NCBI RefSeq assembly: GCF_014199415.1
Contig: NZ_JACIJN010000001.1
Span: 186,001-250,000, forward strand
DNA from: Sphingomonas endophytica
Lineage (GTDB): Bacteria > Pseudomonadota > Alphaproteobacteria > Sphingomonadales > Sphingomonadaceae
Reading direction: 5' to 3'
DNA length: 64,000 nucleotides
Made by a program: the position numbers and the translations under genes. Under the pieces are notes generated by a model, which had not been told where the DNA came from, ran no database searches, and saw only the letters and a program-made list of their open reading frames with translations. This document shows positions 34,822 to 43,008 of this stretch, piece after piece; position 1 is the stretch's first letter; every line of letters begins with the position of its first letter.

Positions 34822-36525
34822 GTGAAGGACGAGAGCAAGAACTTCGTGCTGTTCGCGGTGATCGCGGCGCTGATCCTGTTCGGATGGCCGCTGATCCAGA
34901 GCCGCGTCTTCCCGACGGCGAACCCGCCCGCGACCAGGATGGTCGACGGCAAGAACAAGCCGCTGCCCAATTCCGCCGCGGACCCGACCGCCGACTCGCC
35001 AGCGGCGATCCGCGACCGCGCCGTCGTACTGGCCGAAAGCCCGCGCGTGCGGATCGACACGCCCGCGCTGAAGGGCTCGATCAACCTGAAGGGCGCGCGG
35101 ATCGATGATCTGGTGCTGACCCGCTACAAGGAATCGATCGCGAAGGACTCGCCGCCGATCCGGCTGTTCTCGCCGGCCGGGACCACCGACGCCTATTTCG
35201 CGGGCTTCGGCTGGCGCGCGGACGGGCTGACCCCGCCCGCGGCGGACGCCGTCTGGACCGCCTCCGCTCCGGTGCTGACCCCGAACAAGCCGGTGACTCT
35301 CACCGCCAGCAACCCGCAGGGACAGCGGTTCGCGATCGAGATCGCGATCGACAACGACTATCTGTTCACCGTCAAGCAGACCGTCGCCAATGGCGGTGGT
35401 GCGGCAGTGCCGGTCGCCGCTTATGGTCTCGTCAGCCGGGTCGGCGTGTCGAAGGACCCGGACAGCTGGACGATCCACACCGGGCCGATGTCGGTCAACA
35501 ACGGCGCGGCGCACTACAATCCCAATTTCAAGGACGTCGACAAGGAGCCGACCCGCTTCACGACGACCGGCGGCTGGCTGGGCTTCACCGACAAATACTG
35601 GCTGGCGGCGCTTGTCCCCGATCAGGGGCGCGCGTTCGACGGGCAGTTCCGTGCCGGGGCGAACAGCGCCTATCAGGCCGACTTTACCACCGCGCCGCAG
35701 ATGCTGCCGCCGGGTCGTCAGCTGACGCAGACCGCCAAGCTGTTCGCGGGCGCCAAGGAGGTGAAGCTGCTCGACCGCTACACCGATACCGGTGCGGTGA
35801 CGAAGCTGGATTACGCGATCGACTGGGGCTGGTTCCGGTTGGTCGAGAAGCCGATCTTCTATTATCTCGACTGGCTGTTCCGCATCGTCGGCAATTTCGG
35901 CGTCGCGATCATCATCCTGACGCTGACGATCCGCCTGCTGGTCTTCCCGATCGCGCAGCGCCAGTTCGCGAGCATGGCGGCGATGCGCGCGCTCCAGCCG
36001 AAGATGAAGGCGATCCAGGAGCGCTTCAAGGACGACAAGCAGCGCCAGCAGCAGGAGATCATGGCGCTCTACAAGTCGGAGAAGGTCAATCCGCTCGCCG
36101 GCTGCGTCCCGTCGCTGATCCAGATCCCGATCTTCTACGCGCTGTACAAGGCGCTGATGCTGACGATCGAAATGCGTCACCAGCCGTTCGCCTTGTGGAT
36201 CAAGGACCTGTCCGCGCCCGATCCCGCGACGATCCTTAACCTGTTCGGCTATATCCCGATCACGCTGCCGCACTTCCTCGCGATCGGCGTGGTGCCGGTG
36301 CTGCTTGGCATTTCGATGTTCTTCCAGTTCCGCCTCAACCCGACGCAGATGGACCCGGCGCAGCAGCAGGTGTTCGCGATCCTGCCATGGGTGCTGATGT
36401 TCGTGATGGCGCCGTTCGCGGTCGGGCTGCAGATCTACTGGATCACCACCAACTGCATCTCGATCCTGCAGCAGAAGTGGCTCTACAGCCGCCATCCGCA
36501 GTTGAAGAACGCGCCGGCCAAGTGA
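34822..36525 (+). CDS. yidC: Membrane protein insertase YidC
   Basis: YidC inserts proteins into the inner membrane with or without SecYEG. The 567 residues have an N-terminal TM anchor ([19 protein letters not shown]), a large periplasmic domain (about 60-335) and the five-TM core. The core starts at [19 protein letters not shown] and includes [20 protein letters not shown] and [22 protein letters not shown] start (34822) is preceded by AAGGAAAG. The stop overlaps the engB GTG (GTGA). Confidence 0.97.
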   Translation: MKDESKNFVLFAVIAALILFGWPLIQSRVFPTANPPATRMVDGKNKPLPNSAADPTADSPAAIRDRAVVLAESPRVRIDTPALKGSINLKGARIDDLVLTRYKESIAKDSPPIRLFSPAGTTDAYFAGFGWRADGLTPPAADAVWTASAPVLTPNKPVTLTASNPQGQRFAIEIAIDNDYLFTVKQTVANGGGAAVPVAAYGLVSRVGVSKDPDSWTIHTGPMSVNNGAAHYNPNFKDVDKEPTRFTTTGGWLGFTDKYWLAALVPDQGRAFDGQFRAGANSAYQADFTTAPQMLPPGRQLTQTAKLFAGAKEVKLLDRYTDTGAVTKLDYAIDWGWFRLVEKPIFYYLDWLFRIVGNFGVAIIILTLTIRLLVFPIAQRQFASMAAMRALQPKMKAIQERFKDDKQRQQQEIMALYKSEKVNPLAGCVPSLIQIPIFYALYKALMLTIEMRHQPFALWIKDLSAPDPATILNLFGYIPITLPHFLAIGVVPVLLGISMFFQFRLNPTQMDPAQQQVFAILPWVLMFVMAPFAVGLQIYWITTNCISILQQKWLYSRHPQLKNAPAK

Positions 36526-37172
36526 GCGACATCAATCCCAGCTTTGACGCGGACGCGATCGAGGCGGCACGCAAGCGCTTCGCCGGGCCGATCGAGTTCC
36601 TGAAGTCGGCACCCGCGCTGAACTTTCTGCCACCGGACGACGTGCCGGAGGTGGCGTTCGCGGGGCGCTCGAACGTCGGCAAGTCGTCGCTGCTCAACGC
36701 GCTGACCGGGCGCAAGGCGCTGGCGCGCACCTCGGTAACGCCGGGGCGGACGCAGGAGCTGAACTTCTTCGACGTCGGCGATCCGCTCGCCTTCCGGCTG
36801 GTCGACATGCCCGGGTACGGATTCGCCAAGGCACCCAAGGACATCGTCAAGAAATGGCGGTTCCTGGTGAACGACTATCTGCGCGGGCGACAGGCGCTCA
36901 AGCGCGCGCTGGTGCTGATCGACAGCCGTCACGGGATCAAGGACGTCGACCGCGAGATCCTCGAGATGCTCGACCGCGCCGCGGTGAGCTACCGGCTGGT
37001 GATGACCAAGGCCGACAAGGTGAAGGCCAGCGATCTCGCGGTCACCGTCGCCGCGACCGAGGCCGAGGCGCGCAAGCGGGCGGCGGCGCATCCCGAGATC
37101 ATCGTCACCTCCAGCGAGGGCGGGATGGGAATCGCCGAATTACGGGCGGCGGTGGTCGAGGCGATCGGCTGA
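36522..37172 (+). CDS. engB: Ribosome biogenesis GTPase YihA/YsxC
   Basis: This TRAFAC GTPase is needed for 50S assembly. The 216 residues carry G1 [15 protein letters not shown]2 threonine in [15 protein letters not shown]3 [10 protein letters not shown]4 TKADK and a G5-like TSSEGG. The GTG start overlaps the yidC stop; earlier in-frame starts lie inside yidC and are rejected. It completes the rpmH operon. No argB follows as in some relatives; the next plus-strand gene is a GST. Confidence 0.96.
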   Translation: MSDINPSFDADAIEAARKRFAGPIEFLKSAPALNFLPPDDVPEVAFAGRSNVGKSSLLNALTGRKALARTSVTPGRTQELNFFDVGDPLAFRLVDMPGYGFAKAPKDIVKKWRFLVNDYLRGRQALKRALVLIDSRHGIKDVDREILEMLDRAAVSYRLVMTKADKVKASDLAVTVAATEAEARKRAAAHPEIIVTSSEGGMGIAELRAAVVEAIG

Positions 37173-37235
37173 ACGCCGCGGGCTCGCGACGCTGACGTGA
37201 CGCTCGCCGCTTCACCGGCGGGAGCGACGGGACGG

Positions 37236-37254
37236 CCCCGGATCAGGTCCGGGG
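37236..37254. repeat. Short palindrome related to the 3371 REP
   Basis: CCCCGGATCAGGTCCGGGG is a near-perfect palindrome that shares the CCGGAyyTGATCCGG core of the longer element at 3371-3458. It lies in the gap after engB, 15 bases before the end of the minus-strand small gene. Confidence 0.6.
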
Positions 37255-37268
37255 CGATGCTGAAACGC

Positions 37269-37436
37269 TTACCAGATCGTGGCGCGACGCGCGCTGCGGG
37301 CGGCGGCGATCTGCTGACGCAGCAGTTCGGACCGGCTCGGTGCGGGCGCACCGGGCGAAAAGATGAACGTGGGCGCCTGAACGAACGCCGGGGTCGTCGC
37401 GCCCAGCGCTGCCTTGTTCGGGGGGAAACTCGCCAT
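37269..37436 (-). CDS. Small hypothetical protein, 55 residues
   Basis: This open frame begins MASFPPNKAALGATTPAF and ends RSARRATIW. It is soluble, Ala/Pro-rich at first, with a basic helix-forming end SRSELLRQQIAAARSARR. A strong AAGGAG lies eight bases before the ATG, and the frame has the high third-position GC of its neighbours. I do not recognise a family. It lies in a 410-bp gap between engB and the GST gene and is transcribed opposite to both. Translation is supported by the ribosome site and composition only. Confidence 0.6.
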   Translation of the reverse strand: MASFPPNKAALGATTPAFVQAPTFIFSPGAPAPSRSELLRQQIAAARSARRATIW

Positions 37437-37582
37437 GACAATGCTCCTTCGTCGCGATCCTTCTCGTTTCCCCTGCGTAACGGCGCTTGCCTGCCAGTCG
37501 ATGTACGGCTGCGGTTAACGGATCGCTCGCCAATTGCGCGTGCGACGTTGCCCTGTGCGCCAATGCTCCCTACTCCGGAGCC

Positions 37583-38245
37583 ATGAAGCTCATCATCGGC
37601 AACAAGGCCTATTCCTCCTGGTCGCTGCGCGGCTGGCTCGCGTGCCGGCAATCGGGTCTCCCGTTCGAGGAAGTGGTCGTCCCGCTGTACGACGACGCAT
37701 GGGACCGCCGCCGCGAGGGCGACGAATTCGCACCGTCGTCGGGCAAGGTGCCGATCCTGTGGGATGGCGACGCGGTCGTCTGGGACAGCCTCGCGATCGT
37801 CGACTATCTCGCCGACAAGGTCGGGCGCGAGCCGTTCTGGCCGGCGGACGAGGCGGCGCGGGCAATGGCGCGCTCGATGGCGGCCGAGATGCATTCCAGT
37901 TTCGCCGCGCTGCGCCGCAAGCACACGATGAACGTCCGGCAGGTCTATCCGCCCGTCGCTCCCGATGACGACGTGCGCGCGGACCTGACGCGAATCTTCG
38001 AACTCTGGGCGCAGGCGCGTGCGCGGTTCGGCAGCGGCGGCGATTTTCTGTTCGGCGAGTTCGGCGCGGCCGACATCATGTTCGCACCGGTCTGCACGCG
38101 CATCGCGACCTATTCGCTGCCGACCCCACGCTTCGCCGCCGCTTATGTGCTGGCGGTGCTCCAGCACCCGTTCATGCAGGACTGGATCGCGGGCGCGCAG
38201 GAAGAGGAATGGGTGATCGAGAAGTTCGAACAGCCCGTCACCTGA
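37583..38245 (+). CDS. Glutathione S-transferase family protein
   Basis: The 220-residue protein has the thioredoxin-like N-domain (KLIIGNKAYSSWSLRGWLAC, then GKVPILWDGDAVVWDSLAIV with the glutathione-binding DS pair). An alpha-helical C-domain contains FGAADIMFAPVCTRI, the conserved N-capping aspartate region. The SSWSLR segment suggests serine as the active residue. The substrate is unknown. ATG at 37583 is chosen because conservation starts there. It converges on the cupin gene with a two-base gap. Confidence 0.9.
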   Translation: MKLIIGNKAYSSWSLRGWLACRQSGLPFEEVVVPLYDDAWDRRREGDEFAPSSGKVPILWDGDAVVWDSLAIVDYLADKVGREPFWPADEAARAMARSMAAEMHSSFAALRRKHTMNVRQVYPPVAPDDDVRADLTRIFELWAQARARFGSGGDFLFGEFGAADIMFAPVCTRIATYSLPTPRFAAAYVLAVLQHPFMQDWIAGAQEEEWVIEKFEQPVT

Positions 38246-38247
38246 TG

Positions 38248-38679
38248 TCAGTCGCGTTCGTAGCCGGTGTCGGGCGACCAGCGCATTGCGATATCGGGAT
38301 AATGGACCGTCGAGCGCTCCGGCAGGCTGACCGCGAACAGCACGCAGGGCACATCGCCGTCGTTGCGAAGATGGTGGGCGTTGGCGTCGCCCTTCGGGAA
38401 TATCGCGATCTCGCCGGCGCGCATCGGGTGCGCCCCACCGTCGTCGACCAGCGTCGCGGTGCCGGAGAGCACGACGACGATCTCGTCCTCGCCCTCATGC
38501 CAATGCCGCTGCGACGACCAGCCGCCGGGTGGGATCGTGACGTGCGTCGCGACGAAATCCTCCAGTCCCCCCGCCGCGGCCAGATCGCGCACCAGCCGGC
38601 CCGAGGCCGCGGCGGCGAACGGCGGCGGATAGTCGCTGCCCTGAACCGGCGGCACGGCGGCAATGTCCAGTTTCGGCAT
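38248..38679 (-). CDS. Cupin domain protein
   Basis: The 143-residue single-domain beta-barrel has motif 1 as GGWSSQRHWHEGEDEIVVVL (two His, Glu metal ligands) and motif 2 as FPKGDANAHHLRN. A metal-dependent role or ligand binding is likely, but the reaction is unknown. The ending SPDTGYERD is common among these small cupins. The start is only 14 bp from the dapE TTG, on the opposite strand, so the promoters of the two genes must lie in each other's coding region. Confidence 0.87.
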   Translation of the reverse strand: MPKLDIAAVPPVQGSDYPPPFAAAASGRLVRDLAAAGGLEDFVATHVTIPPGGWSSQRHWHEGEDEIVVVLSGTATLVDDGGAHPMRAGEIAIFPKGDANAHHLRNDGDVPCVLFAVSLPERSTVHYPDIAMRWSPDTGYERD

Positions 38680-38693
38680 AGGGAGCCCTTCTG

Positions 38694-39827
38694 TTGATCG
38701 ATGTCGTTCAACTCGCCAGTCTATTGATCGCTGCCGAGAGCGTCACCCCGGCGCGTGGACCGGTGTTCGACGTGCTGGAGGCGGCGCTGGTGCCGATCGG
38801 CTTCGCGGTCGAGCGGCTGGTTCATGGCGAGGCGCCGGATGGTCCGGTGGAGAATCTGCTCGCCACGCGCGGGACGAGCGGACCGCATCTCGCGTTCGCC
38901 GGGCATGTCGATGTCGTGCCGCCCGGCGACGGGTGGAGCGCCGATGCGTTCGCGCCCCAGCAGCGTGACGGCTTGCTGGTCGGGCGCGGTGCGGTCGACA
39001 TGAAGGGCGCGGTCGCGGCGTTCATCGCTGCTGCGGCGCGCGTGCCCGCCGATGCGGGGCGGTTGACGCTCATCATCACCGGCGACGAGGAAGGGCCGGC
39101 AACGTTCGGCACCGTTTCGCTGATCGAGCGCATGCGCGAGCGTGGCGTCCTGCCCGAGCTGTGCGTGGTCGGCGAGCCGACGTCGGTCGCTGCGCTGGGC
39201 GACATGGTGAAGATCGGGCGGCGCGGTTCGGTCAACATCTGGATCGACGTACCCGGGCGGCAGGGGCATGTCGCTTATCCGCAACTCGCCGACAATCCGA
39301 TCCCGCGGCTGGTCGCGATCCTCGCCGAGCTGGACGCGCTGGTGCTCGATCAGGGGAGCGACTGGTTCCAGCCGTCGAACCTTGAAATTACCGACGTGAC
39401 GGTCGGCAATCCGGCCACCAACGTCATCCCGGCGCGCGCGACGGCGCGGATCAGCATCCGCTTCAACGATCTCCAGCGCGGGCAAGATCTGGCCGAGCGG
39501 ATCGCGGCGATCGTGCACCGCCATGCGCCGGAGGCGATCGTCACGCCGCGCATCTCCGGCGAGGCGTTCCTGACCGCGCCGGGGCCGTTGTCGGCGCTGG
39601 TGTCGGCAGCGGTGCTGGAGGTGACCGGGCGGACGCCGGAGCTGTCGACCACCGGCGGCACCTCGGACGCGCGCTTTCTGCGGGCGCTGTGTCCGGTCGT
39701 CGAGTTCGGGCTGCTCAATGCGACGATGCACAAGGCCGACGAGGCGGTGGCGATCGCCGATCTCGAACAACTGCGCGATATCTACGCGCGGATCATCCAG
39801 CGCGCGTTTTCAACGCCGGCGGCGTAG
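38694..39827 (+). CDS. dapE: Succinyl-diaminopimelate desuccinylase
   Basis: DapE hydrolyses N-succinyl-LL-diaminopimelate in lysine and peptidoglycan precursor synthesis. The 377 residues carry the dizinc site: FAGHVDVVPPGDGW (His, Asp), GRGAVDMKG (bridging Asp), TGDEEGPAT (Glu pair) and a late MHKADEAV. STTGGTSDARFLR is family-typical. The TTG start follows GGGAG at 38681-38685. The last 18 bases overlap the 3' end of the convergent Smr gene. Confidence 0.95.
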   Translation: MIDVVQLASLLIAAESVTPARGPVFDVLEAALVPIGFAVERLVHGEAPDGPVENLLATRGTSGPHLAFAGHVDVVPPGDGWSADAFAPQQRDGLLVGRGAVDMKGAVAAFIAAAARVPADAGRLTLIITGDEEGPATFGTVSLIERMRERGVLPELCVVGEPTSVAALGDMVKIGRRGSVNIWIDVPGRQGHVAYPQLADNPIPRLVAILAELDALVLDQGSDWFQPSNLEITDVTVGNPATNVIPARATARISIRFNDLQRGQDLAERIAAIVHRHAPEAIVTPRISGEAFLTAPGPLSALVSAAVLEVTGRTPELSTTGGTSDARFLRALCPVVEFGLLNATMHKADEAVAIADLEQLRDIYARIIQRAFSTPAA

Positions 39828-40343
39828 CACCACGTACAGGGCTCCCGCCCCGCCATGGCGGGGATGGGCGTTGCGCACCGCGGCGATCGCGCCCGAGAAC
39901 GCAGAGAGCCGCAGCCAGTCGGGGATCGCGGCGCGGATCGCACCGCGGGCGTGCGGACGCTGGCTCTCGGGGCGCGGCGGCTTTCCGGTGATGAGCAGGA
40001 TGACGCGATCACCGTGCATCAACGCCTGACCCAGCCCCATTTCAAGCGCGGCATGCGCGCTCGCCAGCGTATGGCCGTGCAGGTCGATCGTGCGATCGGG
40101 CGCGACCACGCCGCTCGCCAGCCGCCGGTCCCAGCCGCCGTCGAGCGTATGGCCGGGCTCACGACGCGCGTGCGATGGCGGCGGGGTCGGAACGCCGGCA
40201 ACGGTCATGCCCGTGGCGGGCGCAGGCAGCGGCAGCCGTTCGGGCGACGGCGCGGCGGCCTTGCGCCCGGGCATCGCGCGCACGGTCGCGCGCACCCGCG
40301 CCCACAGCGCCTCCTCGTCAGGGCCGAGGCGTCGTGCCGCCAC
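39810..40343 (-). CDS. Smr/MutS2-type domain protein
   Basis: The protein has about 177 residues, with a disordered Pro/Arg-rich half and a C-terminal Smr domain. The domain is seen as TIDLHGHTLASAHAALEMGL, then VILLITGKPPR and RGAIRAAIPDWLR, ending GALYVVLRRR. Smr domains nick or bind nucleic acids; the role here is unknown. A GTG at 40343 gives MAARRLGPDEEALW, as in relatives; an ATG at 40373 is the alternative. It overlaps mltA at its 5' end and dapE at its 3' end. Confidence 0.87.
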   Translation of the reverse strand: MAARRLGPDEEALWARVRATVRAMPGRKAAAPSPERLPLPAPATGMTVAGVPTPPPSHARREPGHTLDGGWDRRLASGVVAPDRTIDLHGHTLASAHAALEMGLGQALMHGDRVILLITGKPPRPESQRPHARGAIRAAIPDWLRLSAFSGAIAAVRNAHPRHGGAGALYVVLRRRR

Positions 40344-41616
40344 TCGCCGCCTGCCCTGCCCGCCAGCGCGCATAGCTGCCGCGCGGCAACAGCACGAAGG
40401 CGGTGCCGCGTGCGCTCATCCCGCCGGCGATCGCGCGCGCTTCCTCGCCCGCCCCCCAGAAGGTGTCGAAGCGGTTGCTGCCCTTGATCGCGCCGCCGGT
40501 GTCCTGCGCGATCCAGATGCCGTTGGCGTCGGTGCGATCCATCGACAGCAGCACCGGCGCGCCGAGCGGCACGAACTTCGGATCGGCGGCGACGGTCGCG
40601 CCGCCGCTGACCGGGAGGCCGAGCGCGCCTTGCGGCGCGCCGGTCAACTCGCGGAAAAAGACGTAGCTCTTGTTCTCGCGCATGATCGCGCGGCCTTCGT
40701 CGGGATGCGCGTGCAGCCAGGCGACGATCCCCTGCATCGACGACTGGCCGGGGCCGAGCAGCCCGCGGCTCTTCATCAACGCGCCGATGCCGGTGTAGTC
40801 GCGCCCGTTCTGCGTGTCATAGCCGATGCGGAGCACCCCACCCTCGTCGAGGCGGATGAAGCCCGAGCCCTGCACCTGCAGGAAGAACAGCTCGACGGGA
40901 TCGGCGGCATAGCCGAGGATCGGCGCGCGGCCGTTGAGCACGCCCTCCTCGATCGCGGTGCGATCGAAGTACGGGATCAGGCTCATGCCCTGCACGCGCC
41001 CGCGGATCTTCTTCCCGGTCCAGGTCGGCGAAAAGGCGCCGAGATCGACCTCGATCAGATCGGTCGGCCGCCCGTAGATCGGCACATAGCCCGCGCGCGG
41101 GCGGCGTGAGCCGGCGATTTCGGGGATGTAATAGCCGGTCGCGAAGGCGCGGCCGTCACCGACCTGCACCGCCTCGAACCAGCGCTGGAAGAAGGATGTC
41201 GCGGCGGCCGGATCGGTGCGCGCCGCCTCGGTGCACGCTGCCTGCCAGTCGCTGCCGATCGTCATCCCCGAGGTGTCGGTGCGGCGGATCAGGCTGGGAC
41301 AGGAGATTCGGAACGCCGCCAGCGCCGCACGCGCCTGCGCGGGGTCGAGCGGCACGGTCGCCAGATCGATCGCCGGGGTGAGGCCCGCCACCGCGGCGCT
41401 CGTCGCACCGGGAACGACGGCGGCGGCAAAGGCCGGGAGCGGCGCCGACGCCACCGGCTGACGCACCACGCCCGGTCGCGTCGGCAGCGACGACGGCTGC
41501 GGCGTCGCAGCGACCGGCCGCGAGGACCGCGCCGGTGGCGCCGATCGTCCGCCCGGTCCGACGCAGCCGGCCATCAGCAGGGCGCCCGCCACTCCGAGCG
41601 TCGCTTTGCTCCGCAC
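40318..41616 (-). CDS. mltA: Membrane-bound lytic murein transglycosylase A
   Basis: MltA cleaves glycan strands to 1,6-anhydromuropeptides at the outer membrane. It has a lipobox (GALLMAGC, lipidated Cys near 18), a disordered Ala/Pro linker and then the MltA barrel (TGYYIPEIAGSRRPRAGYVP and FFLQVQGSG). The C-terminal 3D domain contains IAQDTGGAIKGSNRFDTFWG, where the aspartates mark the active site. The 432 residues are complete. The GTG start at 41616 lies 26 bp after the Tim44-like stop. Confidence 0.94.
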   Translation of the reverse strand: MRSKATLGVAGALLMAGCVGPGGRSAPPARSSRPVAATPQPSSLPTRPGVVRQPVASAPLPAFAAAVVPGATSAAVAGLTPAIDLATVPLDPAQARAALAAFRISCPSLIRRTDTSGMTIGSDWQAACTEAARTDPAAATSFFQRWFEAVQVGDGRAFATGYYIPEIAGSRRPRAGYVPIYGRPTDLIEVDLGAFSPTWTGKKIRGRVQGMSLIPYFDRTAIEEGVLNGRAPILGYAADPVELFFLQVQGSGFIRLDEGGVLRIGYDTQNGRDYTGIGALMKSRGLLGPGQSSMQGIVAWLHAHPDEGRAIMRENKSYVFFRELTGAPQGALGLPVSGGATVAADPKFVPLGAPVLLSMDRTDANGIWIAQDTGGAIKGSNRFDTFWGAGEEARAIAGGMSARGTAFVLLPRGSYARWRAGQAASGGTTPRP

Positions 41617-41641
41617 CCCTACCCCTCTACTTTAATCAAAC

Positions 41642-42358
41642 TCAGGCTTCGTCGGTGTCGGCGAGGATCCAGTTCGGGTCCGAGGCGCGCACGGTGCGGA
41701 CGAAGGTCCAGACATCGTGCGTCTGCACCGCATCGCTGGTCGAGCCGGCGACGACATTGCCGTCGGCATCACGCGTCACCGCGGCGATATCCGCGTCGAA
41801 GCGCACCGCGACGCGCGCCTCTCCGTTTGCGACCCCGGCCGACACGATCGTCGCACGCTCGATCGCGATCAGGCGGTTGTCGAGCACCTGTCCCTGCGCC
41901 GTGCGGGTTTCGATCGCTTCGGCAAAGGCGGCATGGACGTCGTCGCTCACCAGCTCGCGGAGCGCTGCCTCGTCGCCGCGCCAGAACGCCTCGAGGATCA
42001 TGCGATACGCCGACTTCGCGCCTTCGAGGAAGCGGGTGACGTCAAACCCGGGCTCGGCCGATACGATCGCGCGAAGGCCGGGCTCGGTCGCGCTGTCGAA
42101 CGGTCGCGCCGCCGGCTCGCGCATTTCGGCAGCCGGCTCGATCGCCCGCGGCGCAACGGCCGACGCCACGCGTTCCTCGGGAGGCTTGGGCAACGGCTGT
42201 TCATGGCCGGAGCGCTTGCCCAGAACCGAATAGAGTCGCAGCGCCAGAAAGCCGGCGACCATGGCGAGCAGGACAACGTAGAACACGGCAACTCCAGTAA
42301 GCTGGTGTGCGTACATAGGCGCGTGGGCACCGAACATCAAATCGCCCAACCCCTTCAT
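41642..42358 (-). CDS. Tim44/TimA-like membrane-anchored protein
   Basis: After a short lead there is one TM helix (VAVFYVVLLAMVAGFLALRL), then a Pro/Glu linker and a Tim44-like domain. The domain has FLEGAKSAYRMILEAFWRGD, VLDNRLIAIERATIVSAGV and VWTFVRTVRASDPNWILADT. The family is anchored to the inner membrane; in alphaproteobacteria it is thought to act as an adaptor. Start candidates are the ATG at 42358 (238 residues) and one at 42379, which would place a G9 tract inside the gene. It is followed by mltA on the same strand. Confidence 0.85.
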   Translation of the reverse strand: MKGLGDLMFGAHAPMYAHQLTGVAVFYVVLLAMVAGFLALRLYSVLGKRSGHEQPLPKPPEERVASAVAPRAIEPAAEMREPAARPFDSATEPGLRAIVSAEPGFDVTRFLEGAKSAYRMILEAFWRGDEAALRELVSDDVHAAFAEAIETRTAQGQVLDNRLIAIERATIVSAGVANGEARVAVRFDADIAAVTRDADGNVVAGSTSDAVQTHDVWTFVRTVRASDPNWILADTDEA

Positions 42359-42366
42359 TGTATCCA

Positions 42367-42375
42367 CCCCCCCCC
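42367..42375. repeat. Homopolymer of nine C (G9 on the minus strand)
   Basis: Nine consecutive C on the plus strand read as G9 8-16 bases upstream of the Tim44-like ATG at 42358. It falls inside the frame if that gene begins at 42379. Such tracts slip during replication and can also act as a Shine-Dalgarno. Confidence 0.85.
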
Positions 42376-42385
42376 GCATCCACGA

Positions 42386-42414
42386 TTGTCACACCGGCGG
42401 GGCACTGCTAACCG
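42386..42414 (+). promoter_or_regulatory. Candidate sigma70-type promoter of secB
   Basis: TTGTCA at 42386-42391 and TAACCG at 42409-42414 are 17 bases apart. Transcription would start about 55 bases before the secB ATG. Confidence 0.5.
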
Positions 42415-42474
42415 CCCGACACTTTCCCGCGCGGCGCCGCACCGGCGCGCGCCTCGGCTGACGATAGGGGTTGG

Positions 42475-42981
42475 ATGATGGACGAATTTGGCAACGCCGG
42501 CGGCGAACCGCTCGCCAACGGCGCCGACACGGCGCCGGCTGCCGGGCTGATCTCGCAATATGTGAAGGACCTGTCGTTCGAGAATCCGAACGCGCCGGCG
42601 ATCTATCAGGAGCCGCAGGCCCCGGAGATCAACGTCCAGTTCGACATCGGCGCGGCGCAGGTCGCCGACGAGGTCCATGAGGTGACGCTGAAGATCGACG
42701 TCCGCGCGACCACCGGCGGCAAGACCGCGTTCATCGCCGAACTGTCCTATGGCGGGCTGTTCGGGCTGCGCAACGTCCCGGCGGAGCATGTCCAGCCGTT
42801 CCTGCTCGGCGAGGGGCCGCGGCTGCTCTTCCCGTTCGCGCGCCGCGTCGTCGCCGATGCGATCCGCGACGGCGGCTTCCCGCCGCTGCTGCTCGAGCCG
42901 ATCGACTTCAACGCGTTGTTCCTCCAGCAGGCGCAGGCGCAGGGCGTGTCGTTCGGCGCCGAAGACGCGGGCCAGGCGTAA
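42475..42981 (+). CDS. secB: Protein-export chaperone SecB
   Basis: SecB is a cytosolic tetramer that keeps preproteins unfolded for SecA. The 168 residues include SQYVKDLSFENPNAP and INVQFDIGAAQVADEVHEVT. FIAELSYGGLFGLRNVPAEH, the LLFPFARRVVADAIRDGGFP signature and PIDFNALFLQQ follow. Two tandem ATGs (42475, 42478) are possible. MurJ follows after 27 bp, so the two are probably co-transcribed. Confidence 0.97.
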   Translation: MMDEFGNAGGEPLANGADTAPAAGLISQYVKDLSFENPNAPAIYQEPQAPEINVQFDIGAAQVADEVHEVTLKIDVRATTGGKTAFIAELSYGGLFGLRNVPAEHVQPFLLGEGPRLLFPFARRVVADAIRDGGFPPLLLEPIDFNALFLQQAQAQGVSFGAEDAGQA

Positions 42982-43008
42982 GCCAGACGAGCGGGTGAGG
43001 ATCGGCGG

